The notes under the pieces are model-generated. The model saw only the letters and a program-made list of their open reading frames with translations. It was not told where the DNA came from and did not search any database. Below, piece after piece: positions 43,821 to 52,373 of a stretch of 64,000 bases of DNA (position 1 is its first letter; every line of letters begins with the position of its first letter). The position numbers were made by a program, and so were the translations under genes. This DNA comes from Nocardia paucivorans NBRC 100373. Lineage in GTDB: Bacteria; Actinomycetota; Actinomycetes; Mycobacteriales; Mycobacteriaceae. Location: contig NZ_BAGE01000048.1 of NCBI RefSeq assembly GCF_000308675.1, positions 124,001 through 188,000 of the forward strand, given 5' to 3'.

Positions 43821-44702
43821 TCACCCCTGTTCGGCGAGCCGAACGAAAGCGGCCGTATCCAAGGTCTCACCCCGCGCAGTGGGGTCGATACCGGCGGCGA
43901 GGAGCCGCCGCTCGGATTCGACGGGACCACCCGCCCAACCGGCCAGAGCGGCACGCAAGGTCTTACGGCGTTGCGCGAAGGCCGCATCGATCACCTCGAA
44001 CACCCGCCGCCGGAATTCGTCATCGGTCGGCCACGGCGGGTCTATATGCCGGTCGATGCGCACGAGCCCCGATTCCACCTGTGGTACCGGCCAGAACACC
44101 TGGCGCCCCACGGAGCCGGCCCGCCGCACCGACCCGAAGAATCCCGCCTTCACACTCGGCGCCCCATACACCCGACCGCCGGGACGCGCCGCCAACCGGT
44201 CGGCGACCTCGGCCTGCACCATCACCAATGTGGTGACGATGCCGGGAAACTCGGCCAATAGATGCAGCAGCACCGGCACCGCCACGTTATAGGGCAGATT
44301 CGCCACCAGCGCGGTCGGCGAGCCGGGCAGATCACCGGCCCGGACCCGCAGCGCGTCGGCCTCCACCACGGTCAACCGCTCGGCCAATGCGGCGGCCCGT
44401 TCCACCACCGTCACCGGAAGACGGGCGGCGAGGACAGGATCGATCTCGACGGCGATCACCGCGTCCACCACATCCAGGAGGGCAAGGGTCAAAGAGCCGA
44501 GCCCCGGTCCGACCTCGAGCACGGTATCGGCGCGCCCCACTCCCGCCGCGGTCACGATCCGCCGCACGGTATTGGCGTCGTGGACGAAGTTCTGCCCGAG
44601 CTGTTTGGTCGGTCGCACCCCCAGCCGTTCGGCCAACTCCCGCACCTGGACGGGTCCCAGCAACTCGGCGCTACCGCGCGCGATCATCTCGGCATCCGAC
44701 AC
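43821..44702 (-). CDS. rsmA: 16S rRNA dimethyladenosine transferase (RsmA/KsgA)
   Basis: Dimethylates the two adenosines at the 3' end of 16S rRNA. About 293 aa. GTG 44702 is preferred because GTAGG is 9-10 bases upstream; TTG 44708 is too close to it. RPTKQLGQNFVHDANTVRRI, VLEVGPGLGSLTLALLD, VVEADALRV and ALVANLPYNVAVPVLLHLL are diagnostic. It is downstream of tatD as in mycobacteria, where rpfB intervenes. Confidence 0.95.
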   Translation of the reverse strand: MSDAEMIARGSAELLGPVQVRELAERLGVRPTKQLGQNFVHDANTVRRIVTAAGVGRADTVLEVGPGLGSLTLALLDVVDAVIAVEIDPVLAARLPVTVVERAAALAERLTVVEADALRVRAGDLPGSPTALVANLPYNVAVPVLLHLLAEFPGIVTTLVMVQAEVADRLAARPGGRVYGAPSVKAGFFGSVRRAGSVGRQVFWPVPQVESGLVRIDRHIDPPWPTDDEFRRRVFEVIDAAFAQRRKTLRAALAGWAGGPVESERRLLAAGIDPTARGETLDTAAFVRLAEQG

Positions 44703-44757
44703 CGGCAAAACCTACCAACGGATGCGACCGGCCCGGACACCCCGTACGCGAAATGGG

Positions 44758-44988
44758 CTATTCGTGGCCCTTGTGGACCACGACCGCGCGAAGCACGGGC
44801 GCCGCATCGGACGGGTCCGCGTGCTCCACGACGGCCCGATCCGTATCGGAGGAGAAATCGCCGCCGGCGATCTTCTCGTGGTTCGCGATGGCCATGCCCG
44901 CACCGACGATCAATATCAGCAGCAGTGCCGCGATCGCCGCGTACAGCAATGGCGAACGTGAGGAATTGATCCTCGTAAAAGGCGACAT
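44758..44988 (-). CDS. Small membrane-anchored protein; possible rpfB remnant
   Basis: Protein of 76 aa from ATG 44988 (GTG 44994 also possible). It begins MSPFTRINSSRSPLLYAA then a single membrane helix (AIAALLLILIVGAGMAIA) and about 40 polar residues. In M. tuberculosis the gene between tatD and ksgA is rpfB, which encodes a secreted resuscitation factor with a similar N-terminal anchor. The N-terminus here recalls that of actinobacterial RpfB proteins, but the DUF348, G5 and lysozyme-like domains are missing. It may be a remnant or an unrelated small protein. A perfect CRP-type site lies about 118 bases upstream. Confidence 0.5.
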   Translation of the reverse strand: MSPFTRINSSRSPLLYAAIAALLLILIVGAGMAIANHEKIAGGDFSSDTDRAVVEHADPSDAAPVLRAVVVHKGHE

Positions 44989-45106
44989 GGTCACGGGACG
45001 ATAACGAAGGTTGTGATCCGCGACAACCGAGACGATATACCGAGACCGTCCACCGAGACCCAGGCTGCGGAAGAGAATGCAGGTAGCAAATACCCTCGGC
45101 GTGTTA

Positions 45107-45122
45107 TGTGATTTTGATCACA
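45107..45122 (-). promoter_or_regulatory. Perfect CRP/FNR-type palindrome
   Basis: TGTGA-N6-TCACA, extended to ATGTGAT....ATCACAT over 45106-45123, matches the consensus for E. coli and mycobacterial CRP exactly. It sits between the tatD stop and the small ORF at 44758-44988, in unusually AT-rich sequence. Confidence 0.65.
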
Positions 45123-45148
45123 TGTATGCCGAATTACTCATATTCGGG

Positions 45149-45976
45149 TCATATGCCGTAAACCCGACGCGCGTTGGCGCTGCTGATCTCCGCCAATTCG
45201 ATCGGATCCCGACCGCGGAGTTCGGCCAGCGCACGCACTGTGTAGGGCAGGCAGTACGGCTCGTTCGGCGCGCCGCGGTAGGGATGCGGGGTCAGATACG
45301 GCGCATCGGTCTCGACCAGCAACAGATGGTCCGGGACCACCTGCACCGCCTCCCGCAATCGATGGGCATTGGTGAAACTGACCGTCCCCGAGAAACTGAG
45401 CACATACCCCGCTTCCACACAGGCCATCGCCATATTCGTATCCGAGGAAAAACAGTGGAAGATCACCGTCTCGGGCGCGCCCTCGTCCAGCAGCACCGTC
45501 AACAGATCGTGATCGGCCTCGCGATTGTGGATCATGAGCGGCTTACCGATCCGTTTGGCCAGATCGATATGCCAGCGAAAGGCCTCGATCTGGGTTTCGA
45601 TATCGGCGCATCCGTCGAGTTTGCCGGGCCAGTAGTAATCCAGGCCGGTCTCCCCGATCGCGACCACCCGCGGATCCGCGGCCAATTTCTCCAGCTCCGA
45701 CCGCGCCTGCTCGTCCAGCGCATTCGCCCGAGTGGGATGCAGCGCCACCGCCGCGAACACCCGCTCGTCCCAGTGCGCCGCCGACACCGCCCAGTGCGCC
45801 GCCGCCAGATCGTCGGCCACGGTGACGACCTTCCCGACCCCCGCCGCGGCCGCCCGGTCCACCACGACCGCGACCGACTCCGCATCACTCGCCCCACAGG
45901 CATCCAGATGCGTATGCGCGTCCACCAGCGGTGACAGCGGCTCCGGCGGTGGCGGAGCGGGGCGTTTGGCATTCAT
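45149..45976 (-). CDS. tatD: TatD-family metal-dependent DNase
   Basis: TIM-barrel hydrolase of 275 aa. ATG 45976 is preceded by AAGGGAG; the long Arg-rich frame to 46171 is rejected as it crosses the divergent promoter region. Metal ligands are in LVDAHTHLDACG, AIGETGLDYYW, KPLMIHNREADHDLL, FHCFSS and LLVETDAPYLTP. Family members have 3'-5' DNase activity and act in DNA repair or turnover. Divergent from metG. Confidence 0.92.
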   Translation of the reverse strand: MNAKRPAPPPPEPLSPLVDAHTHLDACGASDAESVAVVVDRAAAAGVGKVVTVADDLAAAHWAVSAAHWDERVFAAVALHPTRANALDEQARSELEKLAADPRVVAIGETGLDYYWPGKLDGCADIETQIEAFRWHIDLAKRIGKPLMIHNREADHDLLTVLLDEGAPETVIFHCFSSDTNMAMACVEAGYVLSFSGTVSFTNAHRLREAVQVVPDHLLLVETDAPYLTPHPYRGAPNEPYCLPYTVRALAELRGRDPIELAEISSANARRVYGI

Positions 45977-46046
45977 CGACGGGCTCCCTTCGACCGGATC
46001 GCCGACCCGATACCCCCGGCGCGTCCGGCGGTCGGGGCGCGGAAAA

Positions 46047-46096
46047 CGCTTGCGTGAATATCGCCGCCGGCCCGGTAAGGGATATTCACGCAAGCG
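46047..46096. repeat. Perfect 16-bp inverted repeat between tatD and metG
   Basis: CGCTTGCGTGAATATC at 46047-46062 is exactly complementary to 46081-46096, with an 18-base spacer. It occupies the 152-base divergent promoter region. The right arm falls at the -35 region of the likely metG promoter, which suggests an operator rather than a terminator. Confidence 0.8.
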
Positions 46097-46113
46097 AGGA
46101 CGGGCACGCACAT

Positions 46114-46119
46114 TAGAGT
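46114..46119 (+). promoter_or_regulatory. Likely -10 of a leaderless metG promoter
   Basis: TAGAGT ends 9 bases before the metG ATG and no Shine-Dalgarno sequence is present. This spacing fits a transcript that begins at or within two bases of the start codon. Confidence 0.5.
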
Positions 46120-46128
46120 AGACACACC

Positions 46129-47712
46129 ATGAGCGCAGCCGACCGCACAGCACCACACGGAGCCGAGGCACCAGCCTTCTACCTCACCACGGCCATCGCC
46201 TACCCGAACGGTGCGCCGCATATCGGGCACGCCTACGAATACATCTCCGCCGATGCCCTCGCCCGGTTCAAGCGGCTCGACGGGTACGACGTGTTCTTCA
46301 TGACCGGCACCGACGAGCACGGTCAGAAGATGCAGCAGACCGCGAATGCCGAAGGGGTGCCCGTCCGGGAACTCGCCGCCCGCAATTCGGATGTTTTCGA
46401 GGCGCTGGACAAACGACTCGATATCTCCTATGACCGCTTCATCCGCACCACCGACGCCGACCACCACGAGGCCTGCGTCGCGATCTGGCGGCGGATGATG
46501 GACAACGGCGATATCTACCTGGACAACTACTCCGGGTGGTACTCGGTGCGCGACGAGGCGTTCTACACCGAGGAGGAGACCACTCTCCTCGACGACGGCA
46601 CCCGGATCTCCACCGAAACCCGGACCCCGGTCACCTGGACCGAGGAATCCAACTACTTCTTCCGGCTGTCTGCCTACCAGGACAAACTGCTCGCGCTCTA
46701 TGACGAGCACCCCGATTTCATCGCGCCCGCCACCCGGCGCAACGAGATCGTCAGCTACGTCAAGGCCGGTCTGAAGGACCTGTCCATCTCCCGCACCACC
46801 TTCGACTGGGGCGTACCGGTCCCCGACCACCCCGAGCACGTCATGTACGTGTGGGTGGACGCGCTCACCAACTACCTCACCGGCGTCGGCTTCCCGAACA
46901 CCGACAGCGAGTCGTTCCTGCGCTACTGGCCGGCGAATGTGCACATCATCGGCAAGGACATCACCCGCTTCCACACGGTCTACTGGCCGGCATTCCTGAT
47001 GTCGGCCGGTATCGAACTTCCGCAGCGGGTCTTCGTACACGGCTTCTTGTACAACAAGGGCGAGAAGATGTCGAAGTCGGTCGGCAATGTGGTCGACCCC
47101 ATCGACCTCGTCGACACCTACGGTCTCGATGCGGTGCGCTTCTTCCTGCTCCGCGAGATCTCCTACGGCCAGGACGGCAGCTACAGCCACGAGGCCATCG
47201 TCTCCCGGATCAACGCCGACCTGGCCAACGAGTTCGGCAATCTGGCGCAGCGCAGCCTGACCATGGTCGCCAAGAACTGCGGCGCTGCCGTACCGACGCC
47301 GGGCGAGTTCACCGACGAGGATCGGGCGCTGCTCGACCGGGCGAACGGGCTGCTGGAACGCTGCCGGGCCGAGTTCGACGTCCAGCAGATGCACCTGGCG
47401 CTGGAGGCCATCTGGCTGACCCTGGGCGAGACCAACCGGTATTTCTCCGCGCAGGCACCGTGGACGCTACGCAAATCCGGCACCCCCGAAGACCTGGCCC
47501 GGATGGCGACCGTCCTCTACGTCACGCTCGAGGTGGTGCGCATCGTCGCCATCCTGGTGCAGCCGGTGATGCCCACCTCCGCGGGCAAACTGTTGGACCT
47601 GCTCGGCCAGCAGCACCGAACCTTCGCCGATATCGCCACCCCGCTCGTGCCCGGCACCCCGCTGCCCGCCCCGGAACCGGTGTTCCCGCGCTACGTGGAG
47701 CCGAAGGACTGA
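46129..47712 (+). CDS. metG: Methionyl-tRNA synthetase
   Basis: Class-I synthetase of 527 aa. The HIGH motif is in YPNGAPHIGHAYEYI and the KMSKS loop in KGEKMSKSVGNVVDP. WVDALTNYLTGVGFP and IGKDITRFHTVYWPAF are family-specific. The connective peptide lacks a four-cysteine knuckle, as in the short zinc-free type. No C-terminal tRNA-binding domain, as in mycobacteria. The 3' end overlaps convergent rsmI by 22 bases. Confidence 0.97.
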   Translation: MSAADRTAPHGAEAPAFYLTTAIAYPNGAPHIGHAYEYISADALARFKRLDGYDVFFMTGTDEHGQKMQQTANAEGVPVRELAARNSDVFEALDKRLDISYDRFIRTTDADHHEACVAIWRRMMDNGDIYLDNYSGWYSVRDEAFYTEEETTLLDDGTRISTETRTPVTWTEESNYFFRLSAYQDKLLALYDEHPDFIAPATRRNEIVSYVKAGLKDLSISRTTFDWGVPVPDHPEHVMYVWVDALTNYLTGVGFPNTDSESFLRYWPANVHIIGKDITRFHTVYWPAFLMSAGIELPQRVFVHGFLYNKGEKMSKSVGNVVDPIDLVDTYGLDAVRFFLLREISYGQDGSYSHEAIVSRINADLANEFGNLAQRSLTMVAKNCGAAVPTPGEFTDEDRALLDRANGLLERCRAEFDVQQMHLALEAIWLTLGETNRYFSAQAPWTLRKSGTPEDLARMATVLYVTLEVVRIVAILVQPVMPTSAGKLLDLLGQQHRTFADIATPLVPGTPLPAPEPVFPRYVEPKD

Positions 47713-48575
47713 CCACCCCCGGCACGGTCCGCGGCGGCTCGGCGGGCGGCGAGCACGGCATCATAGAGTTCGCGGCGCGAGACCCCGGAGATCTCCGCGA
47801 TCTCGGCGCTGGCGTCCTTCAACCGCAGTCCGGCCGCCGCGCGCTCCTCCACCTGCGCCACCAGGTCGGCCGGATCGGCAGCCGCTCGACGTGCGCCTTC
47901 CAGCACCACGGTGATCTCCCCGCGCGCGCCGTCGACCGCCCACTCGGCCAGTTCGGCCACGGTGCCGCGCACTACCTCCTCGTAGGTTTTGGTGAGCTCT
48001 CGGCACACCGCGGCCCGTCGCTCGGGGCCCAGGATCGCCACAGCGTCGGCCAGACATTCGGCCAATCGGTGCGGCGCCTCGAAGAACACGCAGGCGCGTG
48101 GCTCGGCAACCAGTGTGCGCAACCATTCCCGCCGCGGGCCCGCCTTACGCGGCGCGAAACCGTCGAAACAGAAGCGGTCCACCGGCAGCGCCGACAATGC
48201 CAATGCGGTGGTCACCGCCGAGGGACCGGGCAGGCAGGTCACCGGTAGACCGCGTTCCGCACAGGCGGCCACCAACCGATATCCGGGGTCGCTCACCGAC
48301 GGCATACCCGCATCGGTGACCAGTACGACGGTGCGGCCGGCCTCGATCTCCGCGAGCAGGCCGGGAATCCGGGCCGCCTCCACATGGTCGTAGAAACTCA
48401 CCACCCGACCGCGGATCTCCACACCCAGCGCCTTGGCCAGGGCACGGGTACGGCGGGTGTCCTCGGCGGCGAGGACATCGGCCTCGGCCAGGGCGGTGCG
48501 CAGACGTTGCGAGGCGTCACCGATATCACCCATCGGTGTGGCGGCCAGTATCAGCGACCCGAGTTCTTCTGTCAC
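47691..48575 (-). CDS. rsmI: 16S rRNA (cytidine-1402 2'-O) methyltransferase
   Basis: SAM-dependent enzyme of 294 aa of the tetrapyrrole-methylase fold. GTG 48575 (MTEELGSLILAATPMGDIGD) is preferred; the longer frame to 48674 is Arg/Pro-rich shadow. VLAAEDTRRTRALAKAL, VLVTDAGMPSVSDPGYRLV, LPGPSAVTTALALSALP and FFEAPHRLAECLAD are diagnostic. The C-terminal helix-turn-helix-like tail is present. It is convergent with metG, as in mycobacteria. Confidence 0.95.
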   Translation of the reverse strand: MTEELGSLILAATPMGDIGDASQRLRTALAEADVLAAEDTRRTRALAKALGVEIRGRVVSFYDHVEAARIPGLLAEIEAGRTVVLVTDAGMPSVSDPGYRLVAACAERGLPVTCLPGPSAVTTALALSALPVDRFCFDGFAPRKAGPRREWLRTLVAEPRACVFFEAPHRLAECLADAVAILGPERRAAVCRELTKTYEEVVRGTVAELAEWAVDGARGEITVVLEGARRAAADPADLVAQVEERAAAGLRLKDASAEIAEISGVSRRELYDAVLAARRAAADRAGGGQSFGST

Positions 48576-48948
48576 CGCACTCCTGTGTTTCCGGCCTCGG
48601 CCTGGGCCGGGGCGAGGTCGCGGGCCCCGGTGGGGCCCCCGTTTCGATGCCCGGGACCCGCACGTCGGCCCCACGTTTCACGTATCGAACCGCACCCTCG
48701 TGTGGATCGCGGGATTTCGGTCCCCGAATCATCACATGTTTCATGTGAATCCACCGACACGAACTCACTCCGGTCGAGCCGGGCCCGACCATTATGGGGG
48801 ACGGACCGCCGAGGTTTTCCAGGCCCTCGACGCGGCGTCGACGACCGACCCTCGAAACGGGTGATACGGCCGATGGTCACCTGACCAACGGAGCGGGCTG
48901 TTCGACCGGACACAAGGGTGTGGGCGGGCACAGCTTACGATCAGGGTC
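48576..48948. other. Divergent intergenic region rsmI/pmt
   Basis: Open frames here are short, Arg/Pro-rich shadows. I see only a probable -10 for pmt, TACGAT at 48936-48941, placed 7 bases before the GTG start and suggesting a leaderless transcript. Confidence 0.5.
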
Positions 48949-50562
48949 GTGACCCAGCTGACCGATCAGCGCCCCATTGCGCCCGCGCGGCCACCGCGGC
49001 CCTGGTCGAGCCCCGCTCCGCTGCGTCCCACCCCCGATTTCGGGCCCACCGATACCGTGCGCGGCTGGGTCGTCACCGCGGTCCTGACGATCGTGGCGGC
49101 CGTGACCCGGTTCACCATGCTCAACTACCCGACCGACGCGGGCACCCCGGTCTTCGACGAGAAGCACTACGCCCCACAGGCCTGGCAGGTCCTCACCGGC
49201 GGGGGCGTGGAGGACAATCCGGGCTACGGGTTGGTGGTGCATCCGCCGGTCGGTAAACAACTGATCGCCATCGGGGAGGCGATTTTCGGCTACAACGGCT
49301 GGGGATGGCGATTCTCCGCGGCGGTGGCCGGAACGGTATTGGTCCTGCTGGTGATCCGGATCGTCCGGCGGTTGACCCGGTCCACGATGCTCGGCGCCAT
49401 TGCCGGGATTCTGCTGATCGCCGATGGGACCACCTTCGTGTCCTCCCGGATCGGCATGCTCGACATCTTCCTGACGGTGCTGGTCACCGGAGCGTTCGGT
49501 TGTCTGATCGTCGATCGCGACGAGGTACGCGCGCGGCTCGCCCGCGCCGACGCCGAGGGACGGGTCGATCACACCCGGTGGGGGCCGCGGCTCGGTGTGC
49601 GCTGGTGGCGATTCGGCGCGGGTGTGCTACTAGGCCTGGCCTGCGGGACCAAATGGTCGGGTCTGTATTTCATCGCCGCGTTCGGCTTGCTCAGTGTGAT
49701 CTTCGATCTCCAGGCCCGCCGGACCTACGGTGTGCGGGCACCGGTGCGCGGCACCGCCGTACGCGACCTCGGTCCGGCGTTGTATGCGCTGGTGTTGGTT
49801 CCGCTGGGGGTGTATCTGGCCTCGTACACGCCCTGGTTCAGCAGTGAGACCGGTGTCTATCGATACATGGCGGGTAATCCGGCAGCCCCGGAGGACGGTA
49901 TCGGCACCGGTGGATTCTGGTCACACCTGTTCCCGGATGCGCTGCGCTCACTCTGGTACTTCCACGCCCGCACCCTGACCTTCCATTCCGAGCTCACCAA
50001 CTCCGCGGGCAATCACCATCCGTGGGAGTCCAAGCCGTGGACCTGGCCCATGGGGTTGCGGCCGATGCTCTACTACTACGCCGACGAGGGGGTGCGCGGA
50101 TGCGGACAGGCCCAATGTGTGAAGGCGGTGATGCTGGTGGGCACCCCCGCGCTCTGGTGGGTCGCCCTACCGGTCCTGGCGTGGGGTGTGTGGCGGTGGG
50201 TGGTGCGCCGGGACTGGCGCTACGCGGCGGTGCTCACCGGCTACGGCGCCGCGCTGCTGCCCTGGTTCCTCACCCTGGACCGGCAGATGTACTACTTCTA
50301 CGCCGTGGTTCTGGCTCCGTTCCTGGTGATGGCGGTCGCGCTGGTGCTCGGTGACATCCTCGGCCCGGCCCGGCGCGCAATGCCGCGTGGGGTGTTGGTC
50401 CCGGATATGCCGAGTGAGCGCCGCAGCCTCGGTCTGCTCATCGTGTGCCTGTACCTGGGCCTGGTGATCGCGAACTTCATCTGGTTGTGGCCGATACTCA
50501 CCGCCCTGCCGATAAGTCCGGCCTCCTGGCAGGACCATCTCTGGTTGCCCAGCTGGCGATGA
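48949..50562 (+). CDS. pmt: Polyprenol-phosphate-mannose protein O-mannosyltransferase
   Basis: GT39 membrane enzyme of 537 aa that transfers mannose to exported proteins (Rv1002c orthologue by sequence type and place). GTG 48949. After a Pro-rich N-terminus, the first extracytoplasmic loop has the catalytic acidic pair and motif FDEKHYAPQAWQVLTGGGVE and HPPVGKQLIAIGEAIFGYNG. About ten membrane helices follow, with RIGMLDIFLTVLVTGAFG and LACGTKWSGLYFIAAFGL. It probably acts on the lipoproteins and secreted proteins translocated by Sec. Confidence 0.93.
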   Translation: MTQLTDQRPIAPARPPRPWSSPAPLRPTPDFGPTDTVRGWVVTAVLTIVAAVTRFTMLNYPTDAGTPVFDEKHYAPQAWQVLTGGGVEDNPGYGLVVHPPVGKQLIAIGEAIFGYNGWGWRFSAAVAGTVLVLLVIRIVRRLTRSTMLGAIAGILLIADGTTFVSSRIGMLDIFLTVLVTGAFGCLIVDRDEVRARLARADAEGRVDHTRWGPRLGVRWWRFGAGVLLGLACGTKWSGLYFIAAFGLLSVIFDLQARRTYGVRAPVRGTAVRDLGPALYALVLVPLGVYLASYTPWFSSETGVYRYMAGNPAAPEDGIGTGGFWSHLFPDALRSLWYFHARTLTFHSELTNSAGNHHPWESKPWTWPMGLRPMLYYYADEGVRGCGQAQCVKAVMLVGTPALWWVALPVLAWGVWRWVVRRDWRYAAVLTGYGAALLPWFLTLDRQMYYFYAVVLAPFLVMAVALVLGDILGPARRAMPRGVLVPDMPSERRSLGLLIVCLYLGLVIANFIWLWPILTALPISPASWQDHLWLPSWR

Positions 50563-50590
50563 TCCCACCGGGTCGGCCGGTCGGCCGATA

Positions 50591-50971
50591 TCAGCCGGAC
50601 TCGGTGCCGCCCCGACCGCCCAATGCCGCCCTGACGTAGTCGAGAGCGGCCGCGTCGTCCAGACCGAGACGACGGATGGCCGCGACGTATTCGGTGGCGG
50701 CCCGTCCGGCGGCGTCCCGTGTCGGATCACCGGAGGAGGCGATGAACGACCCCAATCTGCCGCGGGTCCGCACCACCCCGTCCTGTTCCAGTTCTCGGTA
50801 GGCGCGGGCGACCGTATTGGGCGCCAGACCGAGTTGCGCGGCCAATGCCCGCACCGTCGGAATCTTGGTACCCGCGGCCAGCTCACCGGAACGCACGGCG
50901 GCGATAACGGCGAGCCGCAGCTGCTCGTAGGGCGGCACGGCGGAATCGTGTGAGACCGTGATCTCGAACAT
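50591..50971 (-). CDS. GntR-family regulator, YtrA type
   Basis: Short regulator of 126 aa. ATG 50971 (MFEITVSHDSAVPPYEQ) is chosen; the upstream frame overlaps arcA. It is almost only the winged helix: LRLAVIAAVRSGELAAGTKI, PTVRALAAQLGLAPNTVARA and YRELEQDGVVRTRGRLGSFI. The C-terminal helical tail is short, as in the YtrA subgroup that controls ABC transporters. It begins 10 bases after the arcA stop, so it may be cotranscribed with arcA. Confidence 0.88.
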   Translation of the reverse strand: MFEITVSHDSAVPPYEQLRLAVIAAVRSGELAAGTKIPTVRALAAQLGLAPNTVARAYRELEQDGVVRTRGRLGSFIASSGDPTRDAAGRAATEYVAAIRRLGLDDAAALDYVRAALGGRGGTESG

Positions 50972-50981
50972 GGTCCGCTCG

Positions 50982-52268
50982 CTATATCCCGTCTCGGGCC
51001 AGCGGACAGGACAGACATCGTGGGCCGCCCCGCCCGGAACCCAGCTCCGACCCCGGAATGGTGAGTACCTCGATACCGGAGTCGGCCAGCCGGGCATTGG
51101 TCATCACATTGCGTTCGTAGGCGACGACCACACCGGGGGCCAGGGCGAGCGTGTTGTTGCCGTCATCCCACTGTTCCCGTTCCGCGGTGACCCCGTCCAA
51201 GCCGGTATCGATGACGCGCAGTTTGCCGATTCCCATGGCCTCGGCGGCGGCGGGCAGGAACGGATCGGGGCCCTGTATTACGACCCGTTCCGGGTCCGCG
51301 GGGTCGGGGCAGCGAATCGTATAGGCGGTCAACGTATCCCGCACCGCCGAATACATGACCACGGCATCGGTGTCGACCATGGTGCACACGGTGTCCAGGT
51401 GCATGGTGGCCCGGGCCTGGGCGATCGGGAGCACCAGCACGGTATGGGCGAGAGAATCGTCGAACAGACTGCGGGCCAGGGCCTCCGCGCCCGCGGGTGT
51501 GGTGCGTTCCCCCACCCCCACCGCCACCACTCCCGGTGCGAGCAGCAGCACATCGCCGCCCTCGATGGGCGCGGTATGCGATTCGTAGGCGCGTCGCACC
51601 CCGAGGAACCGGGGATGGAACGCGTAGATCAGGTCGGTCAGCGAGGTTTCACGGGCGCGGGCGGGCAGGGCCAGCGCGGTGATCGCGACCTTCGGCCCCA
51701 CCCAGAACGACGAGTCCCGGGTGAACAGCAGATTCGGTAAGGGGTCGATGACGAAATCGCCGCCATGGTGCATCCGCCGCACCAGCGAGGTGTTGTCGGC
51801 GCCGAAGGGCAGCTCGTCGAAGGTCATTCCCGCCATCAATACGTGGGCCAGTTCGGCCGCCGGAACACCCCGCAGATAGGCCGCCAGTTCGTCGGCGAGC
51901 GTATGGCCGAGCCGGCGGGTGTCCACGGCGGTGGTGATTCCCTGGATTCGGGCCGCTCCGCTGACCTCGAGCGTTTCGGTCAACAGGTCGGCGAGCAGCA
52001 ACACCTCCACCCCGCGCCCGCGAAGTAGTTCGGTGAATGTGTCGTGTTCCTCCTGCGCTCGTTCCACCCAGGGGATACCGTCGAACAGCAGCTGGTCGTT
52101 GTTGCGCGGGGTGAGTCGACGCAGCTCGTCACCCGGGCGGTGCAGCAGGACCGATCGCAGGACACCGACCTCTGTGGTCACCCCGAAACCGTGGTTCGGC
52201 GGCGCGAGCGGGCCCGAATGCGCCCGCGAGCCGCGCTGGGGCCGGTCGGATACGGCGTCTGATGCCAT
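50982..52268 (-). CDS. arcA: Arginine deiminase
   Basis: Converts arginine to citrulline and ammonia. It has 428 aa. Guanidino-binding and catalytic motifs are seen: FTRDSSFWVGPKV, HTAPIEGGDVLLLAPGVV, TMHLDTVCTMVD (catalytic His/Asp) and GGPRCLSCPLARDG with the nucleophilic Cys418. ATG 52268. The rest of an ADI operon (arcB, arcC, arcD) is not present in the window, so it may serve arginine catabolism or acid/ATP stress on its own. Divergent from soxR. Confidence 0.95.
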   Translation of the reverse strand: MASDAVSDRPQRGSRAHSGPLAPPNHGFGVTTEVGVLRSVLLHRPGDELRRLTPRNNDQLLFDGIPWVERAQEEHDTFTELLRGRGVEVLLLADLLTETLEVSGAARIQGITTAVDTRRLGHTLADELAAYLRGVPAAELAHVLMAGMTFDELPFGADNTSLVRRMHHGGDFVIDPLPNLLFTRDSSFWVGPKVAITALALPARARETSLTDLIYAFHPRFLGVRRAYESHTAPIEGGDVLLLAPGVVAVGVGERTTPAGAEALARSLFDDSLAHTVLVLPIAQARATMHLDTVCTMVDTDAVVMYSAVRDTLTAYTIRCPDPADPERVVIQGPDPFLPAAAEAMGIGKLRVIDTGLDGVTAEREQWDDGNNTLALAPGVVVAYERNVMTNARLADSGIEVLTIPGSELGSGRGGPRCLSCPLARDGI

Positions 52269-52338
52269 GACCCGACAGTAGTTCGCTCCCGGCCCCGGAG
52301 CACGACATTCCCTCGCAATTCACAAGCACGGGAGAGAA

Positions 52339-52358
52339 ACCTGAAGTATTGTTCAGGT
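52339..52358 (+). promoter_or_regulatory. SoxR-type operator
   Basis: ACCTGAA-N6-TTCAGGT is a perfect 7-bp inverted repeat resembling the SoxR box (CCTCAAGTT...AACTTGAGG type). It lies 15 bases before the soxR start, in the arcA-soxR divergent region, so autoregulation is likely. Confidence 0.65.
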
Positions 52359-52373
52359 AAAGGAGGAGTGTCC

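Noticed and set aside
46047..46128. Possible T-box or riboswitch leader for metG
   Set aside because: The probable -10 lies after the inverted repeat, so the repeat would not be in the metG transcript; no T-box sequence is seen.
45973..47394. Minus-strand open frame of 473 codons
   Set aside because: Antisense of metG and its promoter; rejected for lack of motifs.
48433..48864. Plus-strand open frame of 143 codons between rsmI and pmt
   Set aside because: It begins inside the rsmI gene on the opposite strand, has no ribosome site and an Arg/Pro/Ser shadow composition.
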